A DNA stretch of 20,070 nt, taken from contig JAYMSP010003363.1 of the NCBI GenBank assembly GCA_036897095.1, positions 1-20,070 on the forward strand, written 5' to 3'. The DNA comes from Plantago elongata (Eukaryota; Streptophyta; Magnoliopsida; Lamiales; Plantaginaceae). The notes under the pieces were generated by a model. The model did no database searches, was not told the DNA's origin, and worked only from the letters and a program-made list of their open reading frames with translations. Of the stretch, positions 1-8,958 are shown in pieces. The stretch's first letter is position 1. Each line of letters opens with the position of its first letter. The translations under genes and the position numbers were made by a program.

Positions 1-1236
1 AAATCTTTGTCCTCAAAACCTTTACAAGCCATCTCACCAGCAAAACAACAAACTCCCTTGCAAATTGCCAACAAGTTACAAGTTCCAACCACTCAGCGGC
101 CAGAGAATAGCATTAACACCATTCCCAAATTCTGAACAATTTCAGCCTCTACATTCAAACTTAGCCAACTACCTACATACAAACAAACTTTGACACAAAC
201 TGAATCTCAAAAGCCAACCAAAGAAGAACTACCAGATTGTCCCTACATGAACACGAAATACTTTTTAAAAGACTGTGTTATTGACGATGAAAGGATTTTA
301 GAAAATTTACCAATATAACTTGAAGAACGAGGTGTTATTGTTTCACAGTTCATCTTAGACAGCAAATTTTGCAGGATTTATGAGAACTACCAGAAACCCC
401 AACAATATTATGAAGATATCCTAATTCACACAAATTCTCTGTACATTCAAAACAAAGTTCCAAAAAATCACCCAACTACATCAACTGCCATCGAATATCG
501 AAAAGTTTTCATCAACCATGTGATCAGTTTAGCTGAATGGGGAAATCCATATGTCCTAAAAAAAATAAAACCCCATCTCACTTGTACCTACTTTGATTAC
601 ATGCAAGCCTGGACAAATTTTTTTCTTGTCATATTTCTTCCTAATTGGGAAAAATTTACCACAACGAGAAGATCTCCCAAGTTGGTTTTATGCATGGTGG
701 CATGATTTTGGACCTTTACATGAAATGTTTCAACAAAAGGTTCAAGAGTCGTTCGGTAGTTTTTCAGAAAATTACAAGATACAAAGCGGTTCGCATAAAT
801 ATCCTCTGATGCTCAAATTCTACAAAGAGTTTAGCCTTACCTGGATTCTAAGGATCCAACAAAAGATATGGCTAGATGAAGAAACAAATTTATATTGGTT
901 AACAAAAGAAGTCGAAGTTAGATGGTGGAACAAAATGGACATCAGTCAATTTGAACAAAGAGCCATATCAGAATGGCTTAGATAAAATCTAAAGTTTAGC
1001 AAGCAACTGTCAAAAGTTTCTCAAAAGAAGGTTCAACAAACTGAAGAGTTTTAATGATGAAGAATACGATCCAGACAAGATTAGCCCAAGCAAGTTCCTT
1101 GGATGAAATGAAGGCAATCTTATAGACAGCCAGTGAAGACGGGGGTTCCAACTCTTTAGTAAATTTCGAACAAGATAATGAAGATGAATGTCATGGGATA
1201 TTTACTCCCATAAGACAAGGTAAAATTAGAAAATAA
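1..1236 (+). pseudogene. Decayed plant mobile-element polyprotein fragment (movement-protein-associated type), 5' end outside window
   Basis: An interrupted reading frame runs from the window edge to a stop at 1234-1236. Frame 1 is readable from base 1 to about 650, with internal stops near 136 and 316. Frame 2 carries it from 593 to 985 and slightly beyond, and frame 1 resumes at about 1090 with one more stop before the end. The pattern is a Ser/Gln/Lys/Pro/Thr-rich linker, then a segment with YYEDILIHTNSLYIQ, WGNPYV and FDYMQAWTNFF, then a Trp-rich part (WFYAWWHDFGP, WILRIQQKIW, VRWWNKMD), then an acidic tail. This resembles the region beside movement-protein-like domains in plant pararetrovirus-like or Ty3-like polyproteins. 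The match is from memory of the family pattern only. I see no aspartic protease or RT here. It cannot be translated as one protein. Confidence 0.5.
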
Positions 1237-1860
1237 ACAAGATTATTACATAATTAGAGATAATTAATTAAGTGATGAATTGCTGACAAAAAACACAAGG
1301 TGGACAATTAAATAGGAAAAGAAGCAATTATGGAGTCAGTATAAGATAATCATCAATCGTCAGTGGAGGACAATAATTAGCAATGATCATTAAAGGAGGT
1401 CACTCAGCAAACAATAATTATCGAAGGAGCACAATTATCATATCATGACAAACTCACTTTTCACAAAGGCCAGCTACTCTAAATTTGAAGAGGCAAGATT
1501 GATAATTTTATAGTGGAATCTACCACTATGAAAGGACCTCAGATATCTACAAGAAACACACCAAGAAAATAGAGAGAAGACCATTTCAGTGAAAACATTG
1601 TGAAAAAATGATGCATTATGAGTGCTTAAGTTTCAGTTCAGTTTCAATGTCGTATACAAGAAATGTTTCAATTATGTACATGTCGCTGTAATCCAAACAA
1701 AATCATCTAAAGTTAAATTCATATTCAGATATTTTATTGTCCAAATTTACATTTAACAATTGATTCACATTATATAATTATATACACATTGCATAATCAT
1801 TATCCTTAATTAATTACAATGCATAGTCATATTCTTCTGTCGATCATTATATCAATCTTC
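1237..1860. other. AT-rich non-coding stretch after the polyprotein fragment
   Basis: No coding frame of note. Between about 1300 and 1450 there are several imperfect copies of a short motif built on CAATAATTA or ACAATTA. It may be the 3' non-coding region of the preceding element, but nothing fixes its boundary. Confidence 0.3.
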
Positions 1861-1876
1861 ATATATATATATATAT
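1861..1876. repeat. (AT)8 microsatellite
   Basis: Eight perfect AT units, directly before the LTR-like segment that follows. Confidence 0.9.
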
Positions 1877-1879
1877 TTC

Positions 1880-2698
1880 TAGGGGAAAGGGATTGAATAG
1901 GCCCAATTCGCGACATCTAGCCGCTCCAGCGACAAAAACTCTGTCCCGAAGCCGGTGATGTTTTGTCCTACTAAACAATAGAATTCGGAAGTGGTTCATT
2001 TGTAAAAGTTGTAGATCTTGGTCTTATCTATGCGTGGACATTGATTTTTTCACAATCGATATTCATATGCAAACGTTATGGTCAAAATGCCAAAGATGCT
2101 CGAATTTCGTACACTTCGTTTAAACGGCTCAAAAATCTTTGTCCGAACTCCAAATCCACTTATGTTTTGACCGATAAAATCCTCTTTAAAACAACGTTAT
2201 GGCTCATAAACTTACATTCTTCCATTGATGCATTAAATGCACTGGTGTAGCAAAATATGAGAAAATGGATTGGAGAATTGCGAACAGGTGAAAGGATCGA
2301 CACTGTGGGGCAAAAATAGGCCCACCGCGTCGCAGTCAGACATGATCACGACGTGGTAAATCTCACTGTCGATGACCGTGTCGTGGTGCCTTCACTGTGA
2401 AATTACAACTTTGCCCTTCCCGCTTATTTTAGCTCCTATTGTTCGATTTCGCTCACTCCCACTTCGTTTCCTGGTATTTTGGCCACTCCACTTATAGCAA
2501 CCATTTAAATCAATTGGATCATCCAAGTGTGCATAAATTCATTCTTTTTTCTATCAATTGGAGCATTTTCACCAAATACCTGTGAAATTCAAAATAGAAC
2601 GAAACTAGTAAAATGGTTCTACCTTTTGTTTTTAAGGTAAAGTGGAGGGACACTCCATATATTACTCAAAATATGGGGGGTGACCCCGAGTTGTTACA
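1880..2698 (-). mobile_element. LTR-like sequence, probably minus-oriented, one end defined
   Basis: The plus strand ends with CCCCGAGTTGTTACA at 2698. Read on the minus strand this begins TGTAACAACTCGGGG, the kind of terminus found on many plant Ty3-type LTRs. It shares its first nine bases with the solo LTR at 8959. The interior mixes a CpG-containing block (about 1905-1960 and 2290-2400) with AT-rich DNA. I could not place the other terminus; a TGTAAA at about 2000 is a weak candidate, but similar-looking sequence continues upstream of it. The orientation rests on the terminus only. The ORF at 2041-2250 has no recognisable domain and is probably chance. Confidence 0.4.
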
Positions 2699-2773
2699 TC
2701 ACTACCATATGTCATAACAAACTTATCTCCACATAGATAAGACTACTAGAATATACTCAAAAATACACACCAT

Positions 2774-3286
2774 TCATGGTGGTTTATATGAGCCGGATAG
2801 AGACATAATCAAAAGAAAACTAATATTACAACATATAATGTTCTTCATATTCTTCAACTGGATCCTCATTAAAGTATTGTAACTTGCATTTTCCTGAAAT
2901 TGTAACAACCAATATAGCACAACAAAATCATTATGCAACTCGAATGACAAAGAAGTTCCAGTAACTCTTATAACTTGTTTACTTCTGCTCCCTGTTTTGC
3001 TCCTATCAGTAGACTGGTATAGCTTGTAGCAAATTATCAATGCCCAAATATACAGATGATATAAATACTCCAAAGCCATAGCCAACATCTGAGGAGTAAC
3101 AGTATCCTCTATACTAATGAAACTATAAAATCCTATATAATTATCACAAGCACCATTTCTCAAAACAATATACCAAAACATATTCATATGTTCTGAAATC
3201 AGAAACCTCCTCATAAAACCAAAATTTGGTATCACACATGTACCAAAACTCCTGAACACCTTCACTACATTCCAAAAACTAGCCAA
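2774..3286 (-). CDS. Unrecognised 170-codon minus-strand open frame, doubtful gene
   Basis: An uninterrupted frame of 170 codons with an ATG start is the longest clean minus-strand frame in the left half. The product would be rich in aromatic and hydrophobic residues (for example FWYIVLRNGACDNYIGFYSF) with a basic middle (DRSKTGSRSKQV). I recognise no domain and no convincing signal peptide. Codon content looks like AT-rich intergenic DNA. It lies about 60 nt from the decayed Myb/SANT-like gene on the same strand, so it could be downstream sequence of that unit, but I see no shared frame. It may equally be chance. Confidence 0.2.
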   Translation of the reverse strand: MASFWNVVKVFRSFGTCVIPNFGFMRRFLISEHMNMFWYIVLRNGACDNYIGFYSFISIEDTVTPQMLAMALEYLYHLYIWALIICYKLYQSTDRSKTGSRSKQVIRVTGTSLSFELHNDFVVLYWLLQFQENASYNTLMRIQLKNMKNIICCNISFLLIMSLSGSYKPP

Positions 3287-3344
3287 CTACCCTGAACTCG
3301 ATTCCACTATAGAGAACAATAGAAGGGGGTGAAAAAGACTAGAT

Positions 3345-3900
3345 GAGAGGGTCCAAAATCCTCTCATCAACAGTCATGTATGAGTTGACACAAGGCTTGA
3401 TCCGATTCGATCTACCCTTGAGAGAACTTAAAGTTCAAGGGTGAAAGTTACACATGCTATCCTTCCTTACACTATTTCCACGTATTGAAAACATGTCTCG
3501 TGAATATAGTAGTGTACTTAATGTTCTTCTCGTTGATGGAATCTTCACTCACTGCAATGAACATTAAGATAAGTGCATTCTCTTGGGAGAATTTCTTCAG
3601 CATGTCGTCATCTTCATCGTCTGGCCTGGCCTTTGTTTTTTTTGCAGCTCTCCCTTTTCCTTTGGCCTTTGCCATGGGGCGTGGTTGTGGTGGTGGTTGA
3701 GTTTTCGGGACACTTTCCAGGATCTCTTAGTTTGGAAGGCGATATTCATCGGGGGAGAAAAGTGGATCGTACTTGGAGTTCAGGTTGGAGTTTGGATTAG
3801 TGGACTATTAGCTACTATCACCTTGGGATTACATGAAGAGTTGGTATTGAGCCAGATCATTGACCACAAACCACTGAGCAAGACTCTTGTTTGGATACAT
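3345..3900 (-). pseudogene. Decayed Myb/SANT-like protein of the PIF/Harbinger ORF1 type
   Basis: On the minus strand one frame is readable from ATG 3900-3898 to the stop at 3474-3472. It is broken by stops at 3831-3829, 3810-3805 (two adjacent) and 3729-3727. The segments between the stops join into a sensible protein. It begins MYPNKSLAQWFVVNDLAQYQ, then has KYDPLFSPDEYRLPN, a Pro/Gln run (QPPPQPRP), a basic block (MAKAKGKGRAAKKTK), an acidic patch (DDEDDDML) and ALILMFIAVSEDSINEKN. After 3472 another frame continues with LKGRSNRIKPCVNSYMTVDE to about 3351. The order 'ALI..., VSEDS..., then R/K-rich RIKPCVNSY' resembles the trihelix/Myb-like DNA-binding domain of plant PIF/Harbinger ORF1 and GST-T3-like relatives. 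A pyrimidine-rich leader (about 3901-3955) precedes the ATG. The clean internal start at 3675 is not the original N-terminus. I found no transposase ORF or terminal inverted repeats. Confidence 0.5.
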
Positions 3901-3959
3901 GGTTAATGTTGGGAAATGAGAGTGGAAGAGAGAGTTTAGAGTGTTTTAGGTTTAAAAGA

Positions 3960-4330
3960 ATAAATGAAAGGTGAAATTTGAGGTGTAAATAAACATATGG
4001 TGACTCGTATCTATTAATATATCTTAAAAAAATGTTCTTTGGTATATTTTTTAAATTTTAAATCTAAAATTATAAAAAAAAAAAATAAATTTATCTGTTC
4101 CAATAAGAATGGAAGAAGTGTCACCAGTCTAATGGGTTGTGACAATCGTTTGGGCCTGATCATATGTAGAACCGAACCCCAACGGGGCAACTTCACCAGG
4201 TGTGGGGAGTGAGTTTATAGCTAAGGACGCAACTTCAATAGGCTAATTATTCAATGTAAGGCTATTTAGGTGTCTAATTTTAAATTTTAAGTTTTAAGTT
4301 TATGTAATGCTCATGTATATTGTGTCATAC
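3960..4330. other. AT-rich non-coding stretch
   Basis: Contains homopolymer A/T runs (for example around 4073-4085) and no convincing coding frame. The 60-codon minus frame at 4014-4196 ends in a Lys/Phe-rich low-complexity tail and has no domain. Confidence 0.4.
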
Positions 4331-4433
4331 CGACAACGAAGTAAAATTCACTCGGTAAAACGCTTCACCTCCAACCAATAAGTCGACTGTTCGAATTACT
4401 TTTTCCGTTTGACAAAAAATAAAATAAGAAAAA
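4331..4433 (+). mobile_element. Short tRNA-derived SINE candidate with imperfect target duplication
   Basis: The body has an A-box-like stretch (about 4341-4355, ending ACTCGG) followed by GTAAAACGCTTCACC, and a B-box-like TGTTCGAATTA at about 4388-4398. The spacing suits a Pol III internal promoter. It ends in an A-rich tail (4412-4433). It is flanked by GTGTCATAC (4322-4330) and GTGTGACATAC (4434-4444), which look like a decayed target-site duplication. The 5' half is tRNA-like, but it does not fold as a functional tRNA gene. The family is not recognised. Confidence 0.4.
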
Positions 4434-4560
4434 GTGTGACATACTATCATAATTCACAACTTACAAGACCAAAAGACTTTTTTGTTATTACATCCTCTAT
4501 CATTCCCTTTTTATTATCCATTACTCTCACTCCCTCTCTCCCCTTCTGAATTCTACACTC

Positions 4561-4576
4561 TTATTATTATTATTAT
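4561..4576. repeat. (TTA)5 microsatellite
   Basis: Five TTA units followed by a T run, beside the palindrome GAGTTGTAACTC at about 4588-4599. Confidence 0.85.
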
Positions 4577-4599
4577 TTTTAATAAAAGAGTTGTAACTC

Positions 4600-5581
4600 T
4601 CGAATTTTATATATAAAGAAATCAAGGCTGATTGAAAAATTCCACAAACAATAAGAGTTCCATCTTAGTTACATCCCAAAAAGTTGCCAAAACAATTTCC
4701 CTATGTCTACTATACATATCATATACAAAAAGAGCTGCTACATTAGCATAACTCAGACACGTACCATAAGTAGTGCCAAAGTCGCCAAAAAGACACCTAT
4801 CTAATTGTTCTCAACTGTGTGCTCACATGCTCTTGAACCAAAACATTCTTGTCATGCCCTATGCTATGTACTGTGCCTGGATAGTCCTGCTCCATGCTAT
4901 CTTCAACTACTCTTGTGCCATAATCCCAAATTCCCAATAAATCTTCACACAAGCAAACACATATATAAAAGATTTTATTCTCATCAACCTTGGTAGCTAA
5001 GTCTAATTTGAAGTACCCACAAAAAATGTAATAGGTAGAAGTAACAGCTTTATGAAACGCTCCACAGTACCTACTACACTAGAATTTATGCTATACAAAC
5101 TGACAAAGTGACCCCTACTAATGATATGTAAATCAACTACTATGAGCCTAGATATGAAACTACTCAAAAATTTGTTCAAAATAGTACTATAAAACCCTAT
5201 TTGTATACCATCAAAACAACCTACCAACATCATATTATATAAGACAAGATACCAGTCCTTCATAGAACATGTTGTTACCAAAATATTGAACCTGCATATC
5301 CTATGCATAACCAAAAGGAACAAACCAGTAGTGTGCAATGCAAAGAAAGAGGCTAGAGCTCCTAATTGAAAAAAGGAAGGAAACCTGCCATAGATAGTTA
5401 ATCAAAGAGATACTAGTGCAGGAGGATGGAGAAATACTCATCTAACAGACAAGACCCAAAGTTACCTAAAAAGAGACCTACTACAAATTCTTACCCCATC
5501 TATCCATGAATGCAGAGAAGGCCAAATCAAGGGTTTATAGTTCCTCCAAACTATAAACTTAACAAAACACAACATGGTTCT
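4600..5581. other. Unassigned region with an unrecognised minus-strand open stretch (4797-5079)
   Basis: No recognised gene. On the minus strand a frame stays open for about 90 codons (5079 to the stop at 4797-4799). It reads in part KLDLATKVDENKIFYICVCL, then DLLGIWDYGTRVVEDSMEQD and HDKNVLVQEHVSTQLRTIR, but has no ATG near its start. Another minus frame (5338-5003, 111 codons) overlaps its upstream part in a different register. The mixed acidic/basic composition of the first looks slightly protein-like, but I cannot place it in a family. It may be a non-coding transcript, an exon fragment or chance. From 5340 to 5581 I see nothing. Confidence 0.25.
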
Positions 5582-7015
5582 TGTTAGGAATATCTGTTAA
5601 TATTTTGTTCACTCAACACAATGACTTATCCTAGTTTTAGAAAGGTGTATAGTACTCATGGTTCACTTGAACATTGTAAAGAAGAAATACACTAAGTATG
5701 ATAGTTTTTAGAAACATTGTAATAGGATGTTAGGTCTCTGAATGTAATTTTTATTTAGCTCGAAGAAGACCGGGAAGGAGGCATCTAAGCAAAGGAGAAG
5801 ACCTTTTGCACAAAGGTATCAGAAAACAAAGGAGGAAAGTCTCCTGAGATAGTTACTTCCAGAAACCTATGCATAAACTTGTGTTTTGTTTACAAACAAA
5901 TTTAAAACTAAGTTTCTGAGACAACAAGTTTCTGAGAGATGGAACATGTATTGCTTCAGAAATCTACATATATTCGTTGAGACTACAAGACTATATATAG
6001 TACACTGCCTTTAATGCTTGACAGAACTATCACTATACTTTTGTAGAACTCTCTAAAAAAGAGATATATGCATGGGAGTACTAATTTTAAGATATGAACT
6101 GATTGAATTTAAAATATGTCTAATGGATACTATTCAAATGACTATAAAATTCATCTATAAATATCACCACTTAGAAGCTGAGAAATACACACATGCATTC
6201 GAACTACATTATCAAGCAAGTATTCTCTCAAACATTCTTACTACCATTCTCCAAGCTTTCTATTGCGACTAACAAGCTCGAGAATTCACTAGTAGTTTTA
6301 AGTGTCCTGATCCTTCAACAAGTAGTGTAATTTGTGAAAGAGTTGAATCAGTGGATAACTATATGAGATTCATTCTCTTGAACAAATCTCATAAACTTGG
6401 GTCAGTAAAAGAGCAAGCTAGCTACCATACACTGAACAAGTATATTAAGTAGTCTTGATTCTTCAAGCTCTTTAGACATAACTGAAAAGTTATAAAGAGA
6501 AGCTTACCTGACAAACAACATAACCAAACACCATTAAGGTGTGGAGTACAGGAAGTACATGATTTGGGAAATCAAGGAATAGCTCCAAGGTTATCTTGCG
6601 TACATGAAGTACTTGGCTCTATGAGCTAGAGAACAACCCAGGGGGAACATTTGGTTCGAAACCATTTGTTTTAGGAATCTTAGAATAATATTAATTGTAA
6701 GGTGAACTAAATTATTTGGTCTAGTGGATTCTAGGTCTCTAAAGACCGAGTGGATTGGTTGGAGGATTACGCCACCTCCATTACCACTTTACTTGTTGTG
6801 TCATTTACTTTATGTATTTACATGTCAACAACACACATATACACATTTATTATTGCAAAGCACAAACTCATTTATCTATCGCATAAAGTCTTCAGCTCAT
6901 TGAGTATAAGTAGCAAATACCTTCAAGTATCTGCGAAATTGTGTTTATCAACAAAATTTTGAAAAGAATATTCACCCCCCCATAGTCTTCTCCTTTGCTG
7001 TTATCTGGACTAACA
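5582..7015 (+). repeat. LTR of element A (1434 bp)
   Basis: Begins TGTTAGGAATATCTGTTA and ends GGACTAACA. TGTTAG and CTAACA are perfect inverted termini, and the PBS follows two bases later. It is homologous along its length to 7328-8751, with many substitutions and small indels, so the two copies are old. A TATA box lies near the middle, as expected for the U3/R border. The C-run at 6975-6981 near the 3' end is shared with the other copy. ORFs inside it (for example 6072-6272) are not conserved and are not genes. Confidence 0.8.
6156..6163 (+). promoter_or_regulatory. LTR TATA box (TATAAATA), element A
   Basis: TATAAATATCACCACTTAGA is conserved at the same place in both LTR copies (here and at 7904). 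The sequence around it is among the best-conserved parts of the LTRs, which supports a promoter role. Confidence 0.65.
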
Positions 7016-7017
7016 AG

Positions 7018-7029
7018 TGCCACCAGAGC
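7018..7029 (+). other. Degraded primer binding site, element A
   Basis: TGCCACCAGAGC sits two bases after the LTR end. It differs from the initiator tRNA-Met complement TGGTATCAGAGC at three positions. Confidence 0.65.
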
Positions 7030-7132
7030 AGGAGGTTCCCAAGCCTTCTGCACTGAACCTCGATCCCCCAGATAGGTAAAGGTTTTTGTCGCTTTCCGAT
7101 AACGTTTTAATTTGTGCGTTAAGTGTGCAGGT

Positions 7133-7327
7133 ATGTCTCTGAAGTGATGCTCCGATCTGAAGCCCGAGAATGACAAGAAATGAAAGAACAACATGATGGT
7201 GCATCTTGAAGCTATCAGTGATGAGATGATCCATGTCATCAAGGAAGGATCGATCAAAATCAGACAACTCAAACAAGTCAGAGGAGTGTCTAATGGTCAG
7301 AGAAACACGGATGCTCAAGGTAGTGAC
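7133..7327 (+). pseudogene. gag: gag N-terminus stub of element A
   Basis: The ATG at 7133 starts MSL, then an extra A shifts the frame. The other frames keep LKPEN and a later stretch encoding DEMIHVIKEGSIKIRQ, matching the gag start of element B. A TGA follows where element B has a Trp codon. The stub stops at 7327, where the LTR of element B begins. Confidence 0.7.
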
Positions 7328-7903
7328 TGTTAGGAATATCTGTTAGTATTTTTGATCAATCACCATATGACTTATCTTTAGTACAGAAAGTTGACTAGAA
7401 CTCTTAGTTCACTTGAACATTGTAAAAGAGGAAATCACTTAGTATGTTAGTCTAAATAAACTTTTAATTGGATTATTAGGTCTCTGAATTTAATTTTATA
7501 TTTTTAGAAGGCCATGAAGAAGGATCCTAGCAATGGATTTTCAATCGAAGATTTGAATACTGAAGATTGCACAAGTTTGACGAAGACATAAAGTTTAGTC
7601 TCCTCAGATAGACTATGTCCATAAAGCATATTTTATAGTGCAAATATTGCACATTATAAGTCTTTGAACATATGACATCATCGAGTCAAGGAGCATGCTA
7701 GCTTTCAGAAAGGCTCATCTGTCCGTTGAGACTACAGGACAAGAAATAGTACAGTGCATTAATTACACCAGCTTAAAAGTCGATCGATGCATAGTCCTCT
7801 CTGAAAATGAGAAAGAGACTTCTGAGTACTCATTTCGTGATATCAACAGATTGAATTTTGAGAAGGTCTAACGGATACTATTCAAACGACTCTCAAATTC
7901 ATC

Positions 7904-7911
7904 TATAAATA
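7904..7911 (+). promoter_or_regulatory. LTR TATA box (TATAAATA), element B
   Basis: Same motif and context as at 6156. The LTR transcript would start about 25-35 nt downstream, and LTR DNA after that point would be R/U5. Confidence 0.65.
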
Positions 7912-8560
7912 TCACCACTTAGATGTTGAGAAATACACACACGAACTACGCTCATATCTACTTATCAAGCAAGTATTCTCTCAAGTATTCATACTACAAT
8001 TCTCCAAGCTTACTATTGAGACGAAATCTCGAAGAATCACTAGTAGTTCTAAGTATCCTGAACTTATAACAAGAGATTGTTATTCGTGAAAGAGTTGAAC
8101 TTTAGGATACACATTCTGAAGCTCATTCTCCAGAATGAATACCAATTACTTGGATCAGAAAGAAGAACCTACCATATACTGAATAAGTATATCAAGTAGT
8201 TTCATCTCTTCAAGCTCTCTGAAAACATAACTGAAAAGTTATAAGAGAAGCTTACCTGACAATCAACTTATAACCAACACCGTCAAGGCGTGGAGTAAAA
8301 GAAGTACATGGTTTGAAAAATCAAGGAAAAGCTCCGAGGTTATCTTGAGTACAAGAAGTACTAGGCTCTAGGATCTAGGGAAAACTCAGGGGGAACATTT
8401 GGTTGGGAAATATGATTTATTGTAAGGTGAACTCAATTATCAGTTCTAGTGAATTCCAGGTCTCAAAAAGGCCGAGTGGATTAGTTGGAGAATTATGCCA
8501 CCTCCAGACATCAATGTAAACTACTGTGTTATTTACTTTATTATACTTACATTCTAGCAT

Positions 8561-8578
8561 CACACACACACACACACA
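8561..8578. repeat. (CA)9 microsatellite inside LTR B
   Basis: The matching place in LTR A reads ACAACACACATATACACA, so the pure CA run expanded, or survived, in copy B only. Confidence 0.85.
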
Positions 8579-8753
8579 TTATTTATGAAAAGCACAATCA
8601 CGTTTATCTATCGCTTAAGTCTTCCGCTCTCTGAATCTAAGTATCAGAAACCTCCCAGTATTTGAGAAAGACTGTTTCTCGATAAAAGTTTGAAAAGACT
8701 ATTCACCCCCACCCCCTTTAGTTTTTTCCTTTGCCGTTATCTGGACCAGCAAG

Positions 8754-8765
8754 TGGTATCAGACC
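8754..8765 (+). other. Primer binding site for initiator tRNA-Met, element B
   Basis: TGGTATCAGACC, two bases after the LTR, is one substitution from TGGTATCAGAGC, the complement of the tRNA-iMet 3' end used by most plant copia elements. Confidence 0.8.
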
Positions 8766-8867
8766 AGGAGGTTCCCAAGCCTTCTGCACTGAACCTCGAT
8801 CTCCCAGATAGGTAAAGGTTTTTGTCGCATTCCGATGATGTTTTAATTGTGTGTTAAGTGTGCATGT

Positions 8868-8958
8868 ATGTCTCTGAGTGATGGTCCGGTTCTTAAACCC
8901 GAGAATTACGAGAAATGGAAGAACAACATGATGCTGCATCTTGAAGCAATCAATCAAT
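8868..8958 (+). pseudogene. gag: gag of element B, first segment
   Basis: The ATG at 8868 opens MSLSDGPVLKPENYEKWKNN, a good copia Gag N-terminus with the typical '..L...NY..W...M' pattern. The frame is clean to the insertion point of the solo LTR at 8959. The start is fixed by the homologous ATG at 7133 in element A. The gene resumes at 10004. Confidence 0.75.

Larger units (their letters stand above)
5582..7327 (+). mobile_element. Sirevirus-like copia element A, visible part (LTR, PBS, gag stub)
   Basis: A left LTR (5582-7015) is followed by a degraded primer binding site and about 195 nt of gag. It is then cut at 7327 by the first base of the LTR of element B. The gag stub aligns with the gag start of element B, including the ends of its open stretch (GGTAGTGAC at 7319-7327 against 10803-10811). 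The rest of element A is not in the window and is expected beyond element B's 3' LTR. The 5 bp before the LTR are GTTCT. Confidence 0.75.
7328..8751 (+). repeat. 5' LTR of element B (1424 bp)
   Basis: Begins TGTTAGGAATATCTGTTA and ends GGACCAGCA (decayed from the CTAACA seen in copy A). AGTGGTATCAGACC follows. The 5 bp before it, GTGAC, belong to the gag of element A and should recur after the missing 3' LTR. Confidence 0.82.

Noticed and set aside
1300-1460. Clustered CAATAATTA-like motifs as a CRISPR or satellite array
   Set aside because: Spacing and unit are irregular, and the DNA is a plant mobile-element region.
3485-3906. Plus-strand ORFs of 71, 75 and 107 codons
   Set aside because: They are opposite the decayed Myb/SANT-like gene; their Phe/Leu/Ser-rich sequence mirrors its Lys/Asp/Glu-rich codons.
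4341-4400. Possible tRNA gene
   Set aside because: A- and B-box-like motifs exist, but no acceptor stem or proper cloverleaf can be made. It fits a SINE head better.
6072-6272. 66-codon plus ORF in LTR A
   Set aside because: It spans the LTR TATA box and is not kept in LTR B.
5582-6974. LTR ending at the TTCA before the C-run (6974; 8705 in copy B)
   Set aside because: Ending at 7015 gives perfect TGTTAG/CTAACA termini and puts the PBS two bases away.
6892-7318. Two overlapping minus-strand ORFs (126 and 102 codons), with a similar one at 8718-8966
   Set aside because: They are antisense to the PBS and gag start. They recur only because that region is present in two copies, and they are not conserved as proteins.
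7328-8751. The second LTR as the 3' LTR of a short deletion derivative (LTR-312 bp-LTR)
   Set aside because: No polypurine tract precedes it, and it is followed by a PBS and gag, so it acts as a 5' LTR.
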